Part shown: positions 34,193 to 42,395 of the stretch, in pieces
Layout of the letters: the number at the start of each line of letters is the position of its first letter
Position numbering within the stretch: the stretch's first letter is position 1
Notes under the pieces: model-generated
Databases searched by the model: none
What the model saw: only the letters and a program-made list of their open reading frames with translations
Told to the model about the DNA's origin: nothing
Position numbers and translations under genes: made by a program
Source: CAYLSV01 sp964386435
Lineage (GTDB): Bacteria; Planctomycetota; Phycisphaerae; Tepidisphaerales; Tepidisphaeraceae
Assembly (NCBI GenBank): GCA_964386435.1
Contig: CAYLSV010000008.1
Span: forward strand, 1 to 64,000
Length of the DNA: 64,000 bases
Direction of reading: 5' to 3'

Positions 34193-35041
34193 CTAACCCA
34201 TCAACTCCCGCAGCACCCGCAGATTCTCCGCGTCCCACTCCCGCCCATCCTCCCGCAACCCCTTCGGCGTCTCCAAGATTTTCGGCACCTGCTTCCACTC
34301 CCGCCGCCGCACGATCGGGCGGAAGCCCTCGACGCCGATGGTGCCCAAACCGATGTGCTCGTGCCGATCCACCCGGCTGCCCAGCGGCTTCTTCGAGTCA
34401 TTGAGGTGCCACACCTTCACCGCCTCACTGCCGATCGTCGCCTTCAGCTCCCTCACGAACTTTGGGAACTTCGCCCCCCGCCAGTCGTACCCCGCCGCGA
34501 AGAGGTGGGCCGTGTCCAAACAAACCCCCAGTCGCCCCGGCTCGCCGCACAGGTCGATGATCTCCGCCAAATGCTCCAGCCGATGCCCCAGCGTCGTCCC
34601 CTGCCCCGCCGTGCTCTCCAAACAGATCGTCGCCCCAGACCCTGGCAGCCGCCTGAACACCTCATCCAACCCCGCCGCGATCCGCCCCAACCCCACCGAC
34701 TCGCCGCTGCCCAAATGAGCCCCCGGATGCGCCACCAGCCACGGGATGCCCAGCAAATCACACCGCCGCACCTCCTCGACCATCAGCTCGACGCTCTTCT
34801 CAAACAACCCCTCATCCGGCGACCCGAGGTTGATCAGATACGAATCATGGCTCACCGTCTGGGCGAACCCCACCCGCCCCACCTCCGCCCGCCACGCATC
34901 GATCACCTGCGTCTCCAGCGGCTTCACCGCCCACTGCTTCTGGTTCTTTGTAAAGACCTGAACAGTCTCCATCCCAAACGCCTCGGCGCTCCGCAGCGCC
35001 TTCGTCATGTCCCCGGAGATGGAGAGGTGGGATCCGAACAC
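34193..35041 (-). CDS. nfo: Endonuclease IV (AP endonuclease)
   Basis: A 282-residue TIM-barrel AP endonuclease with three-metal centre; nicks 5' of abasic sites. FGSHLSISG at the start, YLINLGSP, WLVAHPGAHLG, ICLESTAGQG, GVCLDTAHLFAAGYD and the long signature HLNDSKKPLGSRVDRHEHIG carry the His/Glu/Asp metal ligands. GTG start at 35041. Normal length, intact. Confidence 0.96.
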   Translation of the reverse strand: MFGSHLSISGDMTKALRSAEAFGMETVQVFTKNQKQWAVKPLETQVIDAWRAEVGRVGFAQTVSHDSYLINLGSPDEGLFEKSVELMVEEVRRCDLLGIPWLVAHPGAHLGSGESVGLGRIAAGLDEVFRRLPGSGATICLESTAGQGTTLGHRLEHLAEIIDLCGEPGRLGVCLDTAHLFAAGYDWRGAKFPKFVRELKATIGSEAVKVWHLNDSKKPLGSRVDRHEHIGLGTIGVEGFRPIVRRREWKQVPKILETPKGLREDGREWDAENLRVLRELMG

Positions 35042-35050
35042 AACTGAATG

Positions 35051-35296
35051 CTACGGGTTCTTCGGCTCAAGATTGCCTCCGCCGTGATAGGTGTCACAAC
35101 TCAAGATCAAGCGTTGGCCACAACGAGAGCATCTCAATTCACAGTACATGATATCGTCTGAAACAAAGGATCCCTTTGCAATCAAGAGAATTCCGGTTGC
35201 TATGCCCTTCTCCTCAAGAATCTCGACAACACGACTTAGATGAGCCGCCGATTGAAATGACACTTTGTGACAGAAGTACTCGCAATGCTGACACAT
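35051..35296 (-). CDS. Small cysteine-rich protein, low-GC, probably acquired
   Basis: An 81-residue protein from ATG 35296. Cysteines are paired as CQHCEYFC near the start and LRCSRCGQRL plus SCDTYHGGG near the end, suggesting a small zinc-ribbon-like or disulfide fold. By my count the first 260 bases of the region (35041-35300) are about 47% G+C, against well over 60% on both sides. The TYHGGG ending recalls small immunity-type proteins of polymorphic toxin systems, but this is a weak impression. Sits in the 290-base space between nfo and purA, same strand. Confidence 0.6.
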   Translation of the reverse strand: MCQHCEYFCHKVSFQSAAHLSRVVEILEEKGIATGILLIAKGSFVSDDIMYCELRCSRCGQRLILSCDTYHGGGNLEPKNP

Positions 35297-35337
35297 TGTG
35301 CCCCCCAATCCTTTGTTCGCCTGCTCTGCCTGACTCC

Positions 35338-36660
35338 TCACTTCATCAGAATCGCCTCGCGGCCGGGGCCGACGCTGATGAGTTTGGCGGGGACGCCGAC
35401 GAGTTGTTCGACGCGGTCGACGTACTGCTTGGCTTCCTTCGGCAAGTCCTGCCAGTGGCGGCACGTGCTGATGTCGGCGGTCCAGCTTGGCAGGGTTTCG
35501 TAAACCGGCGTGGCCTTGGCGAGGGTGGTGGCGTCGGTGCGGAAGTGGGTGACGGCTTGGCCGTCGATCTCGTGGGCGGTGCAGATTTTTAGCTCATCGA
35601 CGCAGCCGAGGACGTCGAGGAGGGTGATCGCCAGGGCCGTGGCGCCGGAGAGTTCGGCGGCGTATTTGAGGCCCACGGTGTCGAGCCAGCCGACGCGGCG
35701 GGGGCGGCCGGTGGTGGTGCCGTATTCGCGGCCGGTTTTGCGGATCGTGTCGCCCGTTTCGTCGTGCAGCTCGGTCGGCATCGGGCCGCCGCCGACGCGG
35801 GTGGTGTAGGCCTTCACCACGCCGATCACGTTCCGCAGCGCGTTCGGCGGCACGCCGCAGCCGCCGAAGACGCCCAGGGCGCTCGTCTGGCTGCTGGTGA
35901 CGAACGGGTACGTGCCGTGGTCCACATCCAGCATCGTCGCGTTGGCCCCCTCGAAAACGATGCGCCGGCCCGCCTTCATGCCGTCGATGAGCAAGCGGCC
36001 GACGTCGTCGATTAGCGGCCGCACCCGCTCGGCTTGCCGCAGCAGATCGTCCAGCACCCGCTTCGCGTCCACCGGCTCGCCGCCCAGGGCCTCGATCAGC
36101 ACGTTCCGCTCCTCGCACACCTGCGGCACCCGCTCGCGCAAGCCCGCCTCGTCCTCCAAATCGCCGACGCGGAACGCCGTCGACCGCTGAGCTTTGTCGG
36201 CGTAGCACGGCCCGATGCCGCGGCGGGTGGTGCCAATGCTCTTGCCGTCGCCCTCCTCCCGCGCCGCGTCCTCGGCCTTGTGCCACGGCATGACGAGGTG
36301 GGCCTTGTAACTGATCCGCAAGTTCCCGGGCCCCACCGGCCGGCCCGCCGCCGTCAGTTCATCGATTTCCTTGAGCAGTTGCTCCGGGTCGACCACCACG
36401 CCGTTGCCGATCATGCCGATCACGCCGTCGCGCAACACGCCCACCGGCAGCAAATGCGTTGCGTAGCTTTTGCCCTCGATCTCCACGCTGTGCCCGGCGT
36501 TGGCCCCGCCGTTGTACCGCGCCACCACGTCGGCGTCGGCGGTGAGCACGTCGACGATTTTGCCCTTGCCCTCGTCGCCCCACTGCAAGCCCACCACCGC
36601 GGCGTTGCCGTCGAGCAGCGGCTTCAGATTCAACTCCATTGAAGTGTCGTCACCGGCCAT
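35338..36660 (-). CDS. purA: Adenylosuccinate synthetase
   Basis: A 440-residue enzyme of AMP synthesis; joins IMP and aspartate using GTP. VVGLQWGDEGKGKIVDVL holds the catalytic Asp and P-loop-like GDEGKGK; NGGANAGHSV the catalytic His; SIGTTRRGIGPCYADKAQR, FEGANATMLDVDHGTYPFVT, TRVGGGPMPTE and RRVGWLDTVGL the remaining signatures. ATG 36660 or ATG 36639 could be the start. Divergent from the Sel1 gene. Intact. Confidence 0.97.
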   Translation of the reverse strand: MAGDDTSMELNLKPLLDGNAAVVGLQWGDEGKGKIVDVLTADADVVARYNGGANAGHSVEIEGKSYATHLLPVGVLRDGVIGMIGNGVVVDPEQLLKEIDELTAAGRPVGPGNLRISYKAHLVMPWHKAEDAAREEGDGKSIGTTRRGIGPCYADKAQRSTAFRVGDLEDEAGLRERVPQVCEERNVLIEALGGEPVDAKRVLDDLLRQAERVRPLIDDVGRLLIDGMKAGRRIVFEGANATMLDVDHGTYPFVTSSQTSALGVFGGCGVPPNALRNVIGVVKAYTTRVGGGPMPTELHDETGDTIRKTGREYGTTTGRPRRVGWLDTVGLKYAAELSGATALAITLLDVLGCVDELKICTAHEIDGQAVTHFRTDATTLAKATPVYETLPSWTADISTCRHWQDLPKEAKQYVDRVEQLVGVPAKLISVGPGREAILMK

Positions 36661-36704
36661 GAAGTTGCGACGTTAGGCCGGCGTTTTTGGTAGACTCGTT
36701 TGCG

Positions 36705-39152
36705 ATGAACAGGGAGCCGTGGATCGGGTGGGTGGTCAAGGTCTTGGCGTTGTTGCTGCTGCTGCCGGCAACCGTGCGGGCCGACGCGCAACTCGCCGGC
36801 GAGGCCGCGGCATTCCGCGACAAGATTAACCGCGGCCACACCTGGCAGGCGCTCGAACCAGCGCTCGTCCACGACCGCGCCCCGATCTGGCGGACCGCCG
36901 GCGACGCCGGCTCGGGCGAGGCCGACGTCATGCTCGGGCTCGCCCTGACCTACGGCCGCGGCGTGCCCATCGACCGGGCCGAGGGCGCCCGCCTGCTCCG
37001 CCGCGCCGGCGAGCGGGGCGTGCCCGAAGGGTACGTGTTGCTGGGCAACAGCCCGGTCAGCGACTTCGACGAGGCCGGCGCGCTTTGCGCACTCGCCGCC
37101 AATCGCGGATCGGCCTTGGCCGAGGTGCTGCTGGCGGTGCGGGACCTTTACGCCGATCACCAGGCCCACCTCCGAAGGCCCGACACCCCGGCCAACCGCC
37201 GCGCCTGGCAGGCCGAGGCTCACCAACGGACCAAGCTGCTCGACAACTTGGCCCGCTCCGACAACGTTGCGGCGCCCTTCGCCGCCAAGAGGCTCGCGAT
37301 GCTGTACCTCGACTCAAGCGGCATGGTCCCGCGCGATCCGGTGCGGGCCCACGAGCTGCTGCTGCTGGCCGCCGAGGCCGGCGTGCCCGACGCGGCGTGG
37401 CAGGTGGCGACGAACTTCTACGCCGGCCAAGGCACGCGGGCCGACGAGGAGGCCGCCCGCCGCTGGGTCCGGGTGGACGCCGGGCGGGGCAACTTCAAGG
37501 CCCTGCAGACGTGGGTCCACGGCCACATCGCCGACGCCCCACCGCCGGAGCCGATGGTCATGGAGTTGCTGGGCGACTTGTACGCCCGCGAGCACCCGGT
37601 CGCCCCGGTGCTGCGGGCCGACTTGCACCTGAGCGGCACCTACCCGTTGGCGAGCAACGCCGAGGCCGCCCGATTGTTGAGCGAGTCGGTCCGTTGGTCG
37701 CGCGAGCGGGACGAGCTGGTGACGCTGTACCTGGCCGCCGAGGCGCTGCTGTTCGACGTGCCAACCGACGTGCCGACGCCCTTGCAGATCGACGCGGCCC
37801 TTTCGGCGCTGGACCTGCTGCGGGAGTACGGCGACGGCGACGCGTCGGCCCTGCTGTCCCGGCTGCACCGCGAGGGCCGGCACGTGCAATTCGACGCCGA
37901 GCGGGCCGTGGAGCTGGTCACCGAGGGCATGGAGTTGGGCAGCGCGCTGGCGTACCACGAGGCGGGCGTGCTCACGGCCAACGGCGTGGGCGTGTTGGCG
38001 AACGAGGCGCGGGCCGTAGAGTTTTTCCGCCAGGCCGCCGACGCCGGCGTGGCCGTGGCCGCCGTGGAGATCGGCCGCCGCTACCTGCGGGCCGAGGGCT
38101 TGCCGCGCGACGTGCCGCAGGCGCTAACTTACCTGCAACAGGCGGCGTCCAACGGCTCGGGCGAGGCGATGATGATGCTCGGCCACTTCTGGACCGCCGG
38201 TGCCACGACCGATGGTTACCAGCCCGACGCCGCAGCGGCCCGAGCGTGGTTCGAAGCCGCCCGCGACGTCGGCGTCGAGCAGGCCGAGGCGGCGCTGCTG
38301 CGGCTGGAACTCGGCGACCCGCTCCGCGGCGTGCTCGAACCGGTGGACGACGATGCCGAGCTCGCCCGCCTCCGCAAACTCGCCCCAAGCGATCCGGCGG
38401 CCGCGGCGGTGCTGGGCGAGTATTTGCTGAACAACGGCGGCGACGTCGCCGAGGCCAGCCGCTGGCTGCAACAGGCGGCCGCGGCGGGCCACGAGGCGGC
38501 GCTGCTGCTGTGGTTCAACACGGCGGTCCGTCAGCCGCAGGCGGTTGACCCAGACGCCCTGCTGGCCCTGCTGCGGCGGCGGATGTTCGCCGGCGACACG
38601 CTGGCATACACGCTGATGGGCAACGCCGTGGCCACCGGCCTCGGCACCGATCAGAGTTGGGAAAACGCCGTCCGGCTGTGGCGGTTCGCCGCCGAGCGGG
38701 GTGAGCACCGGGCCGCTTATCGTTTGGCCATGGCGCTGGTCGAGGGGCAAGGCGTCGACCCGGATCTCGCTGGGGCGGCCCGCTGGCTCCGCCAATCCGC
38801 CGAGGCCGGCCACGTCCCGGCGATGCCGCAGTGGGGCCTGTTGCACTACCACGGTCACGGCACGGTCAAGGACCTCGACGAAGCCGCCCGCTGGTTCGTC
38901 AAGGCCCACAACGCCGGCGACATCGGCGGCACCCTGCTTTTAGCCCGCTGCCACGAACACGGCCATGGCGTCCGTCAGGACCCCGCCCGCGCCGTCGCCC
39001 TCTACCGCCAGGCCGCCGCCGCCGATCTGCCCGAAGCCTACCGCAAGCTCGCCGACTTCCACGACCAAGGTTTTGGCGTGCCCCGCGACCCCACCGAAGC
39101 CACCCGCCTCCGCACCCAAGCCGCCGCCTTGGAAGCGTCACAAGCTGAGTGA
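36705..39152 (+). CDS. Secreted Sel1-repeat (TPR-like) protein
   Basis: An 815-residue exported protein. Signal peptide MNREPWIGWVVKVLALLLLL, cleaved near VRADA. The rest is made of Sel1-like repeats of about 36 residues with the A-x-x-x-G-x-x-Y/F and G-V-x-x-D patterns (ADVMLGLALTYGRGVPIDRA, AAWQVATNFYAGQGTRADEE, AAYRLAMALVEGQGVDPDLA, TLLLARCHEHGHGVRQDPAR). Sel1 repeats mediate protein-protein contact; specific partners are unknown. ATG 36705 chosen over an upstream TTG because it opens the signal peptide. Confidence 0.88.
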   Translation: MNREPWIGWVVKVLALLLLLPATVRADAQLAGEAAAFRDKINRGHTWQALEPALVHDRAPIWRTAGDAGSGEADVMLGLALTYGRGVPIDRAEGARLLRRAGERGVPEGYVLLGNSPVSDFDEAGALCALAANRGSALAEVLLAVRDLYADHQAHLRRPDTPANRRAWQAEAHQRTKLLDNLARSDNVAAPFAAKRLAMLYLDSSGMVPRDPVRAHELLLLAAEAGVPDAAWQVATNFYAGQGTRADEEAARRWVRVDAGRGNFKALQTWVHGHIADAPPPEPMVMELLGDLYAREHPVAPVLRADLHLSGTYPLASNAEAARLLSESVRWSRERDELVTLYLAAEALLFDVPTDVPTPLQIDAALSALDLLREYGDGDASALLSRLHREGRHVQFDAERAVELVTEGMELGSALAYHEAGVLTANGVGVLANEARAVEFFRQAADAGVAVAAVEIGRRYLRAEGLPRDVPQALTYLQQAASNGSGEAMMMLGHFWTAGATTDGYQPDAAAARAWFEAARDVGVEQAEAALLRLELGDPLRGVLEPVDDDAELARLRKLAPSDPAAAAVLGEYLLNNGGDVAEASRWLQQAAAAGHEAALLLWFNTAVRQPQAVDPDALLALLRRRMFAGDTLAYTLMGNAVATGLGTDQSWENAVRLWRFAAERGEHRAAYRLAMALVEGQGVDPDLAGAARWLRQSAEAGHVPAMPQWGLLHYHGHGTVKDLDEAARWFVKAHNAGDIGGTLLLARCHEHGHGVRQDPARAVALYRQAAAADLPEAYRKLADFHDQGFGVPRDPTEATRLRTQAAALEASQAE

Positions 39153-39254
39153 TTTCGCCGTACAAATCAAACCTGCCCCGCTCCCGCCGGCGGCCAAACG
39201 TGTTCTGCCGGACGAGCATTTGTCGAAGCGAGCGGAACGCCCGTCGGGCCGCCT

Positions 39255-39274
39255 ATATTCGTGTGGCCGAATAT
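39255..39274 (+). promoter_or_regulatory. Predicted ArsR operator overlapping the arsR start
   Basis: ATATTCG-TGTGGC-CGAATAT is a perfect 7-bp inverted repeat with 6-base spacer; its last two bases are the first two of the arsR ATG. AT-rich dyads of this kind at their own promoter are typical ArsR/SmtB binding sites. Binding here would block transcription or translation start directly, implying autoregulation. Confidence 0.75.
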
Positions 39275-39692
39275 GCCTGCCGTCGCCCCACAAGTCAACG
39301 ACCCCGCCGCCGAGGCCCGAACCTTCAAGCTGTTCCGCGCGTTCAGCGATCCGACCCGCTTGCGCCTCCTGCGCTTGCTCCGGCAGGCCAAGCGTGAGGG
39401 CGACGGCGAAGTCTGCGTGTGCGACCTGGTGAGCGTCCTGAGTATCCCGCAGCCGACCGCCTCGCGGCACCTCGCTTACCTGCGTGGGGTGGGGCTGGTG
39501 GCGTGTCGGAAGCAGGGGGCGTGGTGCCATTACCGTCTGGCACCAGCCGACGGCCCCGTCCACCGCCGACTGCTGGCAACGCTCGACGTTTGCGATGCCG
39601 CCGTGCCCGAGCTGGCCGCCGACGCCGAACGCTTCCGCCTCGCCGGCTGCTGCGTCGCGCGCGACATTGCCGACGAAGCGGGCGACTGCTGA
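39273..39692 (+). CDS. arsR: ArsR-family arsenite-responsive repressor
   Basis: A 139-residue winged-helix regulator. FRAFSDPTRLRLLRLLR is the start of the DNA-binding domain, EVCVCDLVSVLSIPQPTASR contains the ArsR-type CxC metal site within the recognition region, and HLAYLRGVGLVACRKQGAWC completes the wing. Adjacent cysteines in AGCCVARD near the C-terminus may also bind metal. Followed 83 bases later by arsM, so it probably represses an arsR-arsM operon relieved by As(III). Confidence 0.93.
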   Translation: MPAVAPQVNDPAAEARTFKLFRAFSDPTRLRLLRLLRQAKREGDGEVCVCDLVSVLSIPQPTASRHLAYLRGVGLVACRKQGAWCHYRLAPADGPVHRRLLATLDVCDAAVPELAADAERFRLAGCCVARDIADEAGDC

Positions 39693-39775
39693 ACCTTCAC
39701 GCGGACGGCCGAGGGGTCGCTTCTCCTGACGCCGCCGCACATGCGCCCGCCACACACTTCAAGTTAGATAACGCC

Positions 39776-39823
39776 ATGCCCAACACCATGCCCAACACCA
39801 TGCCCAACACCATGCCCAACACC
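39776..39823 (+). repeat. Four tandem 12-base repeats, each with an in-frame ATG, at the arsM start
   Basis: ATGCCCAACACC is repeated exactly four times, giving MPNT x4. Each unit offers a start codon, so copy number can vary without breaking the frame. The true initiation codon cannot be told apart; the first is annotated. Confidence 0.95.
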
Positions 39824-40687
39824 TTGATCGCCACCGTCCGAGACAAGTACGCCGCCGTCGCCGACAGCGACCTTACGAATGATTCCGCCGGCGTCCGCGA
39901 GGTCGCCGAGGCGTTCGGCTACACTGCCGACGAGCTGGCGAGCGTTCCCGCCGAAGCGAACATGGGCCTTTCGTGCGGCAACCCGACGGCCATGGCGTCG
40001 CTGCGCCCCGGCGAGGTCGTCGTGGACCTCGGCTGCGGCGGCGGCCTCGACGTGTTCCTCGCCGCCAACACCGTCGGGCCTACCGGGCGGGCCATTGGCA
40101 TCGACATGACGCCCGCCATGATCGACCGCGCCCGCCGCAACGCGCAGGACCTGGAGAATGTCGAGTTCCATTTGGCCCCGATCGACAAGCTGCCCCTGGC
40201 CGACGCGAGCGTGGACTGCATTATCAGCAACTGCGTCATCAACCTCGCCGACGACAAAGCGGCGGTGTTGCGGGAAGCGTTCCGCGTCCTCAAGCCCGGC
40301 GGCCGGTTCGCCGTCAGCGACATCGCGCTCAAGCAAAAGCTCCCGGCAGAGCTGGCCGACAGCGTGGCCTCGTACGTCGGGTGCATCGCTGGGGCGTTGC
40401 CCATCGACGAGTTCGAGCGGTTGTTGGATCAGGCCGGCTTCTGCGATGTGCAGATCGTGGACGCCGATGCCGACCTCAACGCCTACGCGAAGGTCGACGG
40501 GCAGTCCGGCTGCTGCTCCCCGACCATGGCATCATCGCCCGGCCTGCCCATCGCCGACGCGTGCTGCTCCCCCGCACAGCCATCAAACGACGAGGGCGTC
40601 CACGACGGGCTCGCGAAGCTGCTGGGGCGTTACAACGTCAACGACTACGCGGCGAGCGTGAAGGTCTTCGCACTCAAAGCCGCCTGA
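39776..40687 (+). CDS. arsM: Arsenite S-adenosylmethionine methyltransferase
   Basis: A 303-residue class-I SAM methyltransferase that methylates As(III). SAM motif VVVDLGCGGGLDVFLAANTV, then the three arsenic-binding cysteines expected for ArsM: Cys67 in MGLSCGNP, Cys153 in IISNCVINLADD and Cys203 in YVGCIAGALP. The C-terminus has two further Cys pairs (SGCCSP, DACCSP) and a domain like other ArsM C-termini. Begins with four MPNT repeats. Downstream of arsR. Intact. Confidence 0.95.
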   Translation: MPNTMPNTMPNTMPNTLIATVRDKYAAVADSDLTNDSAGVREVAEAFGYTADELASVPAEANMGLSCGNPTAMASLRPGEVVVDLGCGGGLDVFLAANTVGPTGRAIGIDMTPAMIDRARRNAQDLENVEFHLAPIDKLPLADASVDCIISNCVINLADDKAAVLREAFRVLKPGGRFAVSDIALKQKLPAELADSVASYVGCIAGALPIDEFERLLDQAGFCDVQIVDADADLNAYAKVDGQSGCCSPTMASSPGLPIADACCSPAQPSNDEGVHDGLAKLLGRYNVNDYAASVKVFALKAA

Positions 40688-40716
40688 CCTTCTGCGCGGT
40701 CGGTGTACGCTGGGGA

Positions 40717-41271
40717 GTGGCGTGGCCGATCGTGCTGTTGTTGTTGCCGTTTGTGCCAGCCGTCGTTGCGATGGGCGTGGCGGGGGCGGCCGTGCGGCGG
40801 CGGTGGGCTTTGGGCGGGTTGATTGTCGTGACGGCGGCGACCGGCCTCGGGTGGCTCGGGCTGCCGGTGGTTTGGGGCACATGGGCAACGTTGCTGACCC
40901 TGCTGGCCGCGATCTCGGCTGCGGCGGGCGGGGTGGCGCGGGGGCTGCGGCTCGCCCGGCTGCCGTGGGCATGGGCGGCGAACCTCGCCCTGATCGCCGC
41001 GGCGGCGTGGCTCACTTGGCCGATCTGGGCGACAACCGCCCCGACATGGGCGACAACGATCCATCCCCTGCTCGCCGCCGACGCCACCGCCGACCTCGGC
41101 CGCTGGCTGCAGCAGCCGGGCGTCTACGGCAAAACAAAGCTCGGCAGCGACGTGCCGTACGCCCTGCCGACCTCCGCCTGGCCCGCGGTCGCCGCGCACC
41201 TCGCCCTCGCCCTGCCGCTGGCGGTGCCGCCGCGGTGGCTGGAGATCAAGGGTCGGCAAAAGCCAGCTTAA
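40717..41271 (+). CDS. Membrane protein of unknown function
   Basis: A 184-residue, very hydrophobic protein with about four helices (PIVLLLLPFVPAVVAMGVAG; LLTLLAAISAAAGG; AANLALIAAAAWLTW; AAHLALALPLAV). A GTG at 40717 gives a start 29 bases after arsM, so co-transcription with the arsenic genes is possible. It does not resemble Acr3 or ArsB, which are larger. Alanine/tryptophan-rich. No family assigned. Confidence 0.6.
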   Translation: MAWPIVLLLLPFVPAVVAMGVAGAAVRRRWALGGLIVVTAATGLGWLGLPVVWGTWATLLTLLAAISAAAGGVARGLRLARLPWAWAANLALIAAAAWLTWPIWATTAPTWATTIHPLLAADATADLGRWLQQPGVYGKTKLGSDVPYALPTSAWPAVAAHLALALPLAVPPRWLEIKGRQKPA

Positions 41272-41314
41272 CGCGCGGCGTCCTCACCCGTTCACCTTCG
41301 TATGCCAAGCGAGC

Positions 41315-42238
41315 TCACCGCGCCTGGCGGATGACGCGGTAGAAGGTCAGGGCGGCGATCAGCAGAACCAGCAGGACGATGAAGCCGAAGCCGCCGCAGG
41401 CGCCGACGAGGATGGCCCCCAAGCTGGTACTCCCTTCGGGTTCGAGGTCGACGAGGACGTTGTCCGCCGGTGCGTTTCGCTCGACTTGGGCGGTGCGGCG
41501 GGCGGTGCCGATGGGGTCGTTGCCGCTGTTGTTGAGGGCGGCGAGCATTTTCGGGGCCGCGGCGTCGGGGAGGGCGGCGATGAGTTCGTACGCCTCCTCG
41601 GCCGTCAGGGCGTCGGCGGTGCCGCGGCCGACCTCGGCGAAGACGTCGGTGAGCTGCCGGGCGAGGGCTTCGGGGTCGTCGGCGCGGCGGTAGCTGTTGA
41701 CGTTCTGGGCGAGCTTGAGGTCCTCGTCCATCGCGACGCCGATGACGTCGACGGTAATGCCGCGGCTGAGGACGTCGGGCAGGTAGCGGTCGACCATGCG
41801 CTGGTCATCGGCCTCGCCGTCGGTGACGATGAGCAGGCGGTAGGTGCCGTAGTTGTTGGCCGCCTGGCGGGCTTCGAGCAGGGCGTCGGCCCCGCGCTTC
41901 ATGAACCGCCCCAGCGGCGTGCCACCGCGCGGTCGGATGGGTTCAAGCGCGGTTTGCAGCGCCGCCGCGTCGGGCGGCCCCAGCGGCGCGAGCCAACCGT
42001 CGCTCGGCGTGTTGCGGCCTTCGAAGACGAGCACGCCGACGCGGGTGGTTGGCGGCATGTCCTGAAAAACCCGCAGCAGCGCGTCCTTGGCGACCTCCAT
42101 CTTCTCATCGCCGCCGCGGAAGCTGCTGCTCATCGAGCCGCTGGCGTCGAGGACGATCACGACGTGGTCGGCCGCCTGTTCCTGAGCCGTCGCGGCTTGG
42201 GGCAGCAGCAAGAGGAGCGCGACAAACAGGCTCCACAA
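41315..42238 (-). CDS. Von Willebrand factor A domain protein, membrane-anchored
   Basis: A protein of about 307 residues if started at TTG 42238 (signal-like LWSLFVALLLLLPQAATAQ). The VWA domain has the MIDAS motif VVIVLDASGSMSSSF, the conserved Thr in GGTPLGRF and VTDGEAD. A C-terminal helix (ILVGACGGFGFIVLLVLLIA) anchors it in the membrane. An ATG at 42406 would read through a palindrome pair and is thought less likely, though the start remains uncertain. It follows the PBP-OmpA gene on the same strand, and the two probably act together at the cell envelope. Confidence 0.82.
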   Translation of the reverse strand: MWSLFVALLLLLPQAATAQEQAADHVVIVLDASGSMSSSFRGGDEKMEVAKDALLRVFQDMPPTTRVGVLVFEGRNTPSDGWLAPLGPPDAAALQTALEPIRPRGGTPLGRFMKRGADALLEARQAANNYGTYRLLIVTDGEADDQRMVDRYLPDVLSRGITVDVIGVAMDEDLKLAQNVNSYRRADDPEALARQLTDVFAEVGRGTADALTAEEAYELIAALPDAAAPKMLAALNNSGNDPIGTARRTAQVERNAPADNVLVDLEPEGSTSLGAILVGACGGFGFIVLLVLLIAALTFYRVIRQAR

Positions 42239-42255
42239 GACGCCGCGGGTTCGAT

Positions 42256-42365
42256 GTAGCTGCGGGCCGACGGCCCGCAGTGGACGCAATCGCAACTCAA
42301 GAGACTGACGCGTGTCCTCTCGTCGCGAGAGCGCGTCCACTGCGGGCCGTCGGCCCGCAGCTACG
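42256..42365. repeat. REP-like inverted pair (inner stem GGCCG-A-CGGCC)
   Basis: GTAGCTGCGGGCCGACGGCC then CGCAGTGGACGC faces GCGTCCACTGCGGGCCGTCG then GCCCGCAGCTACGG. The match extends seven bases beyond the palindrome (TGGACGC/GCGTCCA). In between lies a further small dyad, CTCTCGTCGCGAGAG. It sits between the PBP-OmpA and VWA genes. Confidence 0.92.
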
Positions 42366-42395
42366 GCGGATTCTGTGGGCACGATCTGGATCGGT

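Noticed and set aside
40717..41271. Arsenite efflux pump downstream of arsM
   Set aside because: Only 184 residues and about four helices; lacks the size and motifs of Acr3 or ArsB.
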